Assembly: GCF_033118175.1 (NCBI RefSeq)
Contig: NC_083691.1
Span: 15,597,001 to 15,661,000 of the forward strand
Reading direction: 5' to 3'
DNA length: 64,000 nucleotides
Source: Dama dama
Lineage: Eukaryota; Chordata; Mammalia; Artiodactyla; Cervidae
The stretch's first letter is position 1. Each line of letters begins with the position of its first letter. The position numbers and the translations under genes were made by a program. Positions 56,190 to 64,000 of this stretch are shown piece after piece. Below the pieces are notes generated by a model. It did no database searches. It saw only the letters and a list, made by a program, of their open reading frames with translations, and was not told the origin of the DNA.

Positions 56190-56645
56190 TTGTGTGTCTC
56201 CAGGACTGTTCTAAGCTCTGCAAAGAGTAAGTCATGTGATGCCTGTGTGTTCAGTTGCTTCAGTTGCATCTGACACTTTGACACCTGTGGACTGTAGCCC
56301 ATCCTCTGTCCGTGGAATTCTCCAGGCAAGAATACTGGAGTGTGTTGCCATATGCTCCTCAAGGGAAATCTTCCCGACTCAGGAATCGAACCCATATCTT
56401 TAGCATCTCCTGCATTGCAGGCAGGTTCTTTTCCCACTGAGCCACCTGGGAAACTCAAGTCATGTAATACAGCAACCTAATTACCTAAGCATTGCTACTA
56501 TCACTTGCGGTTTTTACTCAAGTAAACTGAGGCACAGAGAGTGTAGGGAACTCCCTCAAGATTACTCCGCAGTGGGTACCAGAAAAGGGATTAGAAAGCA
56601 GGTGTTTGGAAACCAGAGTGTGTGCTCATAGCCACTAGGCTACCT
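56190..56645 (+). mobile_element. MIR SINE split by Bov-tA
   Basis: Left part GGACTGTTCTAAGCTCTGCAAAG and right part TAAACTGAGGCACAGAGAG...AACCAGAGTGTGTGCTC are consecutive MIR pieces. Confidence 0.8.
56240..56456 (-). mobile_element. Bov-tA SINE nested in MIR
   Basis: TSD AAGTCATGTGA (56229-56239) and AAGTCATGTAA (56457-56467). Confidence 0.94.
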
Positions 56646-57370
56646 GGCTTTGTTTCTCCCTGGTGGAGTGTTTTTGATGAGGGGAAAAGCAGATTTGATC
56701 ATGAATGAATCCATATTTCACCCGTTCTTACCGGCTGGCCACTGTACTCGGTGCTTTCCCCCCAAACAATCCTGCCCATGGATGTTGGGCTCAGGACCTT
56801 TCACTCAACTGCATTCAAGCTGAATGAGACCCTCCTCCAGATGGGACCCAGCCACCCCCAGGCCCTGCTCACACACCAGCTCCCACTGACCTCCTCAGGT
56901 CCAGCTGATGCCTCGTCTGTGCTGTCTCCTCCCCATCCTTTCTCTCCTCTCAACTCTTGGGGCCAACTCCCCACACTGCTCAGACCGTATTTTGAGAGTC
57001 AGGTTTCATTTTGCTGACTTGAAATGCACACACATGGCTTTAGGGACTGGAATTAAACTGGGTACCTGGTCCTGCCTGTCCCCCCATCGTCTCGGTGTGA
57101 GCCCAGCGGCCTCCGTCCAGAATCACCAGGGTAGCCCGGTTGTCCCCAGTCTCCTGGAGTGCAGAGCACCCCCTCTTCTCCTGCACTGTCTGGTGGGAGG
57201 GGCAGGGTGTTCCGGGTGGGCGGCGCTTACCTCCATCTAACTCAACGCTTGAACGGATTCAAGTTAAACATTTTGGAGAAGAATACACAAAGGTGGTGAT
57301 TTCATTCTCTTGTCTATTACGTCAAGTCTCTTCTTGTCAATTACTGTTAACAGTGATGTAGACTCTCCCC
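56646..57370. other. Unique sequence, no supported gene
   Basis: Frames of 73-110 codons without domains. Confidence 0.35.
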
Positions 57371-57379
57371 TGTAAGACT

Positions 57380-57587
57380 GTGTGTGATAGTCGCTCAGTC
57401 CTATCCGACTCTTTATGATCCCATGGACCATAGCCCACTGGGCTCTTCAGTCTGTGAGATTCTCCAGGCAAGAATACTGGAGTGGTTGCCATTCCCTTCT
57501 CCAGGGGATCTTCCCAACCCAGGGATCGAACCCAGGTCTCCCACATTGCAGGCAGATTCTTTACCATCTGAGCCACCAGGAAGGACT
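57380..57587 (-). mobile_element. Bov-tA SINE
   Basis: Minus strand; TSD TGTAAGACT at 57371-57379 and 57588-57596. An A22 run follows at 57608-57629. Confidence 0.94.
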
Positions 57588-57607
57588 TGTAAGACTATAT
57601 GGGGCTC

Positions 57608-57629
57608 AAAAAAAAAAAAAAAAAAAAAA
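57608..57629 (+). repeat. Poly-A run (22 A)
   Basis: Homopolymer about 10 bases past a SINE of opposite orientation, so not that SINE's own tail. Confidence 0.85.
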
Positions 57630-57758
57630 GTCATCCAGATGATCCTGCTTTTATAATCACAGCATTAGGCACAGGTGACTACTGGCTTCAACATCATTGT
57701 AGAATCTGTGAAGGCGTGATGAGGGACAGACCTGTTAGAAGACGGGCACCTTTCTCAT

Positions 57759-57972
57759 CGGGCTTCCCAAGTGGCCCTAGCTGTATAGAACCTGCCTGCC
57801 GATGCAGAAGACATAAGAGACGCAGGTTTGATCCCTAGGTCGGGAAGATCCCCTGCAGGAGGGCACAGCAACCCACTCCAGTATTGTTGCCTGGAGAATC
57901 CCACAGACAGAGGAGCCTGGTGGGCTGCAGTCCATGGGGTAGTAAAGAGTCAGAAGCGACATAGCACGGGTG
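57759..57972 (+). mobile_element. Bov-tA SINE
   Basis: Plus strand, from GGGCTTCCCAAGTGGCCC to GTCAGAAGCGACATAGC. Confidence 0.93.
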
Positions 57973-58389
57973 CATCCCTTCTTACTAACAGTGATCTGAG
58001 TGGTGGTGCTCACCCTGCACTCGGGGCTCCCTCGTTTGACATGGGTTCCAGAGGGTCAGTGTCTCAAAATCTGTCTCCAGGGTGCGCTCTCTAGTTCCTG
58101 TGCCCTTCCATAGATTCACACTGAGAAACTACTAGAAACTACCCAGTTTCCCCACATCTATTGACACGCTTTCACCTGTCCTTTGAAGAAGCACCTCCTG
58201 TTCTAAGAACCCTGGGTACATGAGCGGCTGGGGGGAGCACACGTGCCCAGGGCTTTGCTGGGAGCCCTGGGAAGCGACTGTGGCTGTGGAAGGAGAACCA
58301 GTCTCTGCGGGGGCTGCCTACACCTTCTGGACCACGGCCCTCACTTCATGTGTGTGAGAGTTTGGAGCATCACGACGCTGTCGGCATCA
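57973..58389. other. Unique spacer
   Basis: No recognised feature. Confidence 0.35.
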
Positions 58390-58545
58390 ACCACGTCGTG
58401 ACAGGTGGGAAAACTGAAGCTCAGAGAGGTTTGTTAACTTTTCCAAAGTCACATAACAGGTGAGCAGTGATGTGAAAACTCAAACCCAAACTTTCGGGTC
58501 CAAAGTCCCTGCCTTTAACTGCGCACCCTTAAGGATACTGGTTGA
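58390..58545 (+). mobile_element. MIR SINE
   Basis: AAAACTGAAGCTCAGAGAGG, TTAACTTTTCCAAAGTCACAT, AACAGGTGAGCAGTGATG: MIR core and 3' part. Confidence 0.82.
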
Positions 58546-58576
58546 AGCGACCAGCAGATTGGACTTTTGAAAGTGT

Positions 58577-59094
58577 TTTGTTGTTGTTTTTCAGTCACTG
58601 AGTTGTGTCTCTTTGTAGCCCTGTGAACTGCAGCACTCCAGGCTTCCCTGTCCTTCACTATCTCCTAGAGTTTGTTCAAATTCATGTCCACTGAGTTGGT
58701 GATACAATCCAACCATCTCATCCTCTGTCATCCCCTTCTCCTCCTGCCTTCAGTCTTTCCCTTCATCAGGGTCTTTTCCAATGAGCTGGTTCTTCACATC
58801 AGGTGGCCAAAGTATTAAGAGTTTCACATCAGTCCTTCCAATGAATATTCAGGGTTGATTTCCTTTAGGATTGACTGGTTTGATCTCCTTGCAGTCCATG
58901 GGACTCTCAAGAGTCTTCTCCAGCACCACAGTTCAAAAGCATCAGTTCTTCAGAATTCACCCTTCTCTATGGTCCAGCTCTCACATCTGTACACAACTAC
59001 TGGAAAAACTATTCGGACCTTTGTCATCAAAGTGATGTCTCTGCTTTTTATTGCACTATCTAGGTCTGTCATCGCTTTCCTTCCAAGGAGCAAA
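58577..59094 (-). mobile_element. BovB 3' fragment
   Basis: Minus strand, TTGTTGTTGTTTTTCAGTC start to CTTCCAAGGAGCAAATGG. Confidence 0.9.
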
Positions 59095-59851
59095 TGGAAA
59101 AAAAAATTGCTGCCATCTGCCAATTTTTCCTCTTCTTTGGAAATTGTTTGATCCAGCTGCAATCCCCCCACAAGCGCTCTTTTATTCCTTGAAGACTCTC
59201 ATCTTGCTTTCCTCCAGCTTGAGCTCCGCAGCAGACTGGCTCACTCCCTCCCAGGTCTCAGCCCAGGTGCCCTGAGCCAGCCCGTGGCTGCCCCCACCTG
59301 CCCACCAGCTGCCCCTCCCCCCCCCCCCCCCCCAGAACCCCCCTCCCCGCCCCCAGTTGTGGGCACGAAGCTGCTCTGGACAAGGGCCCTGGGATGTGCC
59401 TGTCTTACAGGAGGATTAGCTCCTGGCCACCACAGGGAAGCCCTGTCCTTCCCCCTGCCTGGGGATTGCTGGATTTTCAAAGCCTTTGATGTGCCGAATC
59501 CTATAAAGGCCTCCGAGAGATGAGAACTGTACAGTTTCTGCAGCTTGTAGGAAGCGCTGTAGGATTTAAGCCCAAGGCCTTTGTGTGGACAGATCTGAGC
59601 CGGAAGTCCCGCCCTGCCATGCGCTGCCTCCCCTTCCTGTTCCCCCGCCCCCCGGCCCCCGCCCCTGGCCCTGTTCCCTCCGTCCCTCCCACCTGGCTGA
59701 ACATCCTTCTCACGGTCACCTGTCCCACCACCCCCTGTGCCGAGAGCTGGCTCCAGGGCCCCAACCTGGCTTCCTGGATGGATCCCGAGCTCAGCATCAG
59801 GGGGGCCCTGCTTTCTAATCGTCCGGGCCCTGTGATAGTTGAGGGGTTTCG
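59095..59851. other. GC-rich unique sequence with ETS/GC-box motifs
   Basis: C17 run at 59317-59333. CCGGAAGT (59600-59607) is followed directly by a CCCGCCC box. A 139-codon ATG frame at 59520-59939 runs on into the next SINE and is unlikely to be coding. Confidence 0.4.
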
Positions 59852-60066
59852 ACAGGTGGCGTTAGTAGTAGAGAACCTGCCTGCCAATGCAGGAGACCTA
59901 GAACGCAGGTTCGATCCCTGGGTGGGGAAGATCCCCTAGAGGAGGGCAGGGCAACCCCCTCCAGTATTCTTGCCTGGAGAATCCCCGTGGACAGAGGAGC
60001 CTGGAGGGCTACAGTCCCTGGGGTCGCAAAGAGTCAGACACGACTGAAGCAACTAACACACACCAT
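59852..60066 (+). mobile_element. Bov-tA SINE
   Basis: Plus strand, from TTTCGACAGGTGGCG to GAAGCAACTAACACAC. Confidence 0.93.
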
Positions 60067-60697
60067 GATATTTGAAACAGTCTTCATTTCCTGGAGGAAA
60101 AGGGGGCTAACTACATCTATATCTTGTTGAGTTATGGAAAGACAAAGGGAAAGACGCACATAAAACTGAGACGAGCACCTGACCAAGAGCGGGTGCTCAG
60201 AGATCAAGAAGTTTTCTCATTAGGGGTGTGTGTGTAGGCACATGTGTGCACGTGTGTGTGTATGCTTGCACATACATGTATGGCTAGGGGTAGATAGTCA
60301 CAGAGCTCAACAGCTCAGTAGAAACAATTTATTCCTGCTCTAAGCCTGTTCTTCCTCCCGTCCTCGGTTCCTGGATGTGTCAGTTTTCACTCCTAATGTG
60401 GCTGTTTGTCAGTGTGCCCTCCCTTCCTGCCCCTCGGCACATATCCCAACGTGACCCTGAGCTGCTGAGGAGCGTGCCCAGCATCCAGCATCCAGACCCA
60501 GGGGAGTCTTCTCTTGCAGAGGTTGGTGTGGGTGTGATTTCCATGACAATCATCAACGTACACTGAGTAAACACGTGGATTTGTGAGTGTCTGCACTCCA
60601 TCCAGCCCCTCTGAGTGATGGATTTACCTGCCAAGGCCATTGTCACAAAGCATTTATTCAGTGACTGACTTCATTCAACACAAAATAGGGGCATGCA
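60067..60697. other. Unique spacer with a TG-rich tract
   Basis: Imperfect TG repeats at about 60225-60285; no gene. Confidence 0.4.
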
Positions 60698-60918
60698 TGC
60701 ATCCTAAGTCACTTCAGCGGTGTCTGACGCTTTGCAACCCTGTGGACCGTAGCCTGCAAGGCTCCTCTGTCCGTGGGATACTCCAGGCAAGAATACTGGA
60801 GTGGTCTGCCATGCCCTCCTCCAGGGGTTCTTCCCAATCTAGGGACTGAACCCTCTTCTCTTAGGTCTCCTGCCTTGGCAGGTGGGTTCTTTACCACTAG
60901 GGCCACCTGGGAAGCCCA
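60698..60918 (-). mobile_element. Bov-tA SINE
   Basis: Minus strand, CACTTCAGCGGTGTCTGAC to CCACCTGGGAAGCCC. Confidence 0.93.
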
Positions 60919-61469
60919 TAAAAGGGGGGAGGAATGCCCAAAGAAGCTAGACATTCAGGTCTTGCCTCCAGCTCACCCCTTGGGACTGGTCCACCCAAAC
61001 TCTGTTATCCCTGAGCTGGAAATCAGCTGGGCTCAGAGCCTGGGAAGTTTGATGGAGGAGCTGCTGGCCCAGAACCACCCCCTCCAACCTGCAGAGTCTC
61101 TTGGTAACTTGATGGCTCTGAGCATGAGACCCGAGATGTCCTGAGTGCTCATTTCTGGTCAGTCTTGGATTCTCACAACTTCTACAAGGTCCCAGCTGCA
61201 CGAGACCAGATCACACCCCGACAGACTGAGGAGGGTGAGTCCAAGCTTCCTGCCACCTCCGTCTCTCCTTTCTGTCTCACTGGGACGCAGACTCAGTAAA
61301 TCCATCCGTCCTAATGAAAAGTCACAATTTTTCTTTTAATGACACAGGACGAGTTCCCTAGAAAATTAAACCAAGTTACTGTTGGCTCTTTGCATTTTGC
61401 CCCTGCTCACTGAGCAAAGCATTAAATATACAAGCTGATCCCCAAAGCTAATCTTCCTCTTTATCCACA
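60919..61469. other. Unique spacer
   Basis: No recognised feature. Confidence 0.35.
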
Positions 61470-61675
61470 GAAACAGAAAGTAGAAAGTGGTTGCCAGGGA
61501 CGGGGGTGGGGTGACTGCTGATAGGATTTCTTCTGGAGGGGATGAACATGTGCTGGAATTAGGCAGGGATCCTATTGGCACAGCTCTGTGGAAACTACTG
61601 ACTTGTACATTTCAAGATGCTAAGGTATGTTAATTATACCTCAATAAAGCTGCTACTTGAAAACAACAACAATCA
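61470..61675 (+). mobile_element. Old L1 3' UTR fragment
   Basis: AGTGGTTGCCAGGGACGGG, CTGACTTGTACATTTCAAG, GGTATGTTAATTATACCTC, AATAAAGCTG: typical old mammalian L1 3' end. Confidence 0.75.
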
Positions 61676-63190
61676 TAGAGGGAACCTCAGCCTTTTTTCC
61701 CTTTCCCAGGTGCCAGGCCTGTTTTTTCCCAGGAGAGTTCAGCCCCAGGAAAGGTGCAGGCACCGTGGACAGGAAATCAAGGCTTCCGTGACCTGGAGGG
61801 AAGATTCCTAAGCCCCGGTGACCGCGGAAGCAGGGCCTGCACGTTTGTGGCGTCTTTCTCTCCTGACAAGGAGAGCGATTGCTTCCTTTGTGTCCTGTCT
61901 AGGTCGATTAGAAGGTGCTGCTACAGGGATACGATGCAGGATGTTTGCTCTGCAGTGGTCCCCAGCACACCTTGAAACTTGAAACCAGACGTTGTTGAAA
62001 AGAAACAACTCCTTCAAGACAGTCAGGAAACTCTCTTCTCCAAAGAGTTCCATGCTTTATTCGTGAGGGATGTCCTAAAATTAGTTAGTGACACTTGCTA
62101 CTTTCATTTAAATGCTAAAAATATTTATTAAAAGATTCCCTTCGAAGATCAAGAGATTAGCAATCCACGTATATTTAGACAAATACCAACTGTGCGCTCT
62201 CAAATGACACTTAATAGGAGGCTCCAGAAAGGAAAATTCTATTCTTAGAGGCTAGTGGATTTAGGGAGAAACCAGGCCTCTGTCTCTTCTTGTGAAAGGT
62301 GCAGATGTGGTCCTGAAACCATCAGGCCTGTCCCCTCCGAGCACCCCTCCTGACCAAGCATCCAGGCAGAGCCAGCATCCTCCTGGGCATCCTGATGGGG
62401 CTAAGCCGGTATTTCCTGGCTTCCTCCAGGCCCCACTGAGAGAAATCTGCAAGGGACAAGGAGTCCCGGAGCAAAGGGAAATTCACAACCTCAGAGCAGA
62501 GCCAGCGCTCACCTATTTGAAGATTAGGAGGACTTGGAACAGCTTGTCAGGCTGACAACCTTTTTTTTTTTTGTCCCCACCCGGGGGCCAAGTTGCGGGT
62601 CTCAGACTAAAGACGTCCTCACCCTTCTGTCCTCAACGAACTCAGAAAAGTGAGGCAGGAATCAGGAAGTGAGATAACCCCACCTCCTGAGAGCCTAGGT
62701 GTAGCTGAAGTATCTATGGGGATCCGCAGGCCACAGCAAGGAGGGGCTCTGGCTGGGATGGGGGCAGGGAGTGAAATGCAGAGAGGGAGTTAATGGGCTG
62801 GTTGTGTCCCCAGGATGATGTATGAAAATCCTACCTACCCCCTCTCCCCCCACCCAATATCCAGGACTGAATTCATTTAAAAAGAAAGTCTCTACAGATG
62901 ATCAGTTTAGAATGAGATCATTAGGGCAGGCTTCACTCAATATGGCTGTGTTTTTATAAAAAAAGAGGGGGGTTTGGATACAGACACATGGGGAGAAGGT
63001 GAGGATGAAGGCAGAGTCAGGTGATGCTTCTACCAGTCAAGGAATATAAAGATTGGCAGCAAACCACCAGGAGCCAGAAGAGGGAGATGAGTCAGAACCC
63101 TCATCACAGCCTCAGAAAGAACCAGCCTCCCTATACCTTGATCTCAGACTTCCAGACTTCAGACCACAAGACAGTACATCCCTGCTGTTT
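61676..63190. other. Unique sequence, no supported gene
   Basis: Frames below 90 codons, none recognised. T run at about 62562-62572. Confidence 0.35.
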
Positions 63191-63390
63191 AAGCCAGAGG
63201 TCCCCAACCTTTCGGGCACCAGGGACTGGTTTCATGGAAGACAATTTTCCCGTGGTAGGGGTGGGGTGGGGATGGCTTTGGTATGATTCAAGTGCATTGC
63301 ATTTATTGTGCACTTTATGTCTTGTATTATCACATCAGCTCCACCTCAGGCAATAGATCATCAGGCATTAGATTCCAGAGGTTTAAGCCT
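63191..63390 (+). mobile_element. hAT-type DNA transposon relic
   Basis: Starts CAGAGGTCCCCAACC (hAT-like end), followed by GCACCAGGGACTGGTTTC, AGACAATTTTCCCGTGG and ATCAGCTCCACCTCAGG. Common Charlie-like mammalian fossil; subfamily name not certain. Confidence 0.7.
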
Positions 63391-64000
63391 CCCAGTCTGG
63401 GTGCTTCATTATTGCAGCCTTAGCAATTTGACACAAGGACTGCTGGATCCTTGAAAGAGGGGGCATTCTCGAGGGGATGAGGGGAAAGAATGCTCTCAGC
63501 AGAAAGACCTTAATGGTAGGATGGGCAGGTGGGCCAGGCAAGAGGTTTTAGGCTCAGTGCGGCTCTGGCATGGAAGAGAGAACCAGATGACCCCAGAAGG
63601 TGGGCCACAGCTGAGGCACCTTCAGGAATGGCTTGATCTGGGAGGCCAGGGGAAGCCCGTGTAGGTTTGTAAGCAGGTCTCAAGAAGGTGAGAGGAAAAA
63701 CCAAATGGACTATCCTACAGCAATGGGGAGTCTTCTGCAAGCCTTTCATAGGACCCATGAATGTGGGAAGGGGGGAAGGGGAGGGGAGAGGTGTGAAGTC
63801 TAAGCCACAGGCAGGTCCGTGGGAACACGGTTTTTCTGCTTCTGTAATGACCCCACTGGGCTTATTCTTGTGCTGACCTTCGCCCTCCCACTCCCAGCCT
63901 GAGACCCCGGGGGCTTTAGAATGCTCTGCTGCGGGCTAAAAAGGCCTGCTCCTCCAGCCAGCCCGGGAGGAGGGAGGACCTTGCTGCATCTCAGCTATTA
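63391..64000. other. Unique sequence to window end
   Basis: G-rich at about 63768-63790; no gene or repeat recognised. Confidence 0.35.

Noticed and set aside
1..64000. CRISPR arrays, prokaryotic operons, phage or plasmid features
   Set aside because: Mammalian repeats, CpG islands and a single-exon SOX gene identify vertebrate nuclear DNA; repeated segments are dispersed SINE/LINE copies, not spaced direct repeats.

Overview
This window is a piece of nuclear genome from a ruminant, almost certainly a bovid. It is dense with BovB (RTE-type) LINE fragments and with Bov-tA/BOV-A2 SINEs, a combination diagnostic of ruminants, plus CHR-type SINEs, L1 3' ends, MIR and hAT relics. The only protein-coding gene I can support is SOX11, a single-exon gene on the + strand at 21781-23139 (452 codons plus stop). 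By conserved synteny this would be the region matching human 2p25 (BTA11 in cattle); that placement is from general knowledge, not from the sequence.

Layout. 1-17.8 kb: repeat-rich flank with one nearly full-length but decayed BovB (1044-4389), about nine SINEs, and an old L1 carrying a nested BovB and SINE (14463-16415). 17.8-31.86 kb: about 14 kb in which I recognise no ruminant SINE or LINE. It holds the SOX11 upstream region, a CpG-island promoter (inverted CCAAT, GC boxes, a perfect palindromic CRE), a GC-rich leader, the CDS, and about 7 kb of AT-rich sequence that fits the long SOX11 3' UTR. This ends at a convincing poly(A) signal at 30188. A second CpG-rich block (about 24.88-26.44 kb) lies inside the putative 3' UTR, just after a possible proximal poly(A) signal. 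31.87-36.65 kb: one young BOV-A2, one CHR SINE, then mostly unique sequence with a perfect inverted repeat centred on a TFAP2-like motif. 36.65-64 kb: gene desert with many repeats, several in readable nested arrangements.

Function. SOX11 is a SoxC-group HMG-box transcription factor. Nothing else in the window looks like a partner gene, so the rest is best read as flanking regulatory and repeat sequence. Most longer open frames are GC-rich artefacts, antisense shadows or repeat-derived.

I found no evidence of an undescribed gene system, CRISPR array or functional mobile element. The most useful leads are the transposon-poor domain, the internal CpG block of the 3' UTR, low-complexity differences in the SOX11 protein, and several well-resolved insertion histories: a twin-primed BovB inside another BovB, a BovB fragment between ~155-bp direct repeats, and a 126-bp tandem duplication spanning a SINE/L1 junction. 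Repeat boundaries without a named target-site duplication (TSD) are good to about 5-20 bases.
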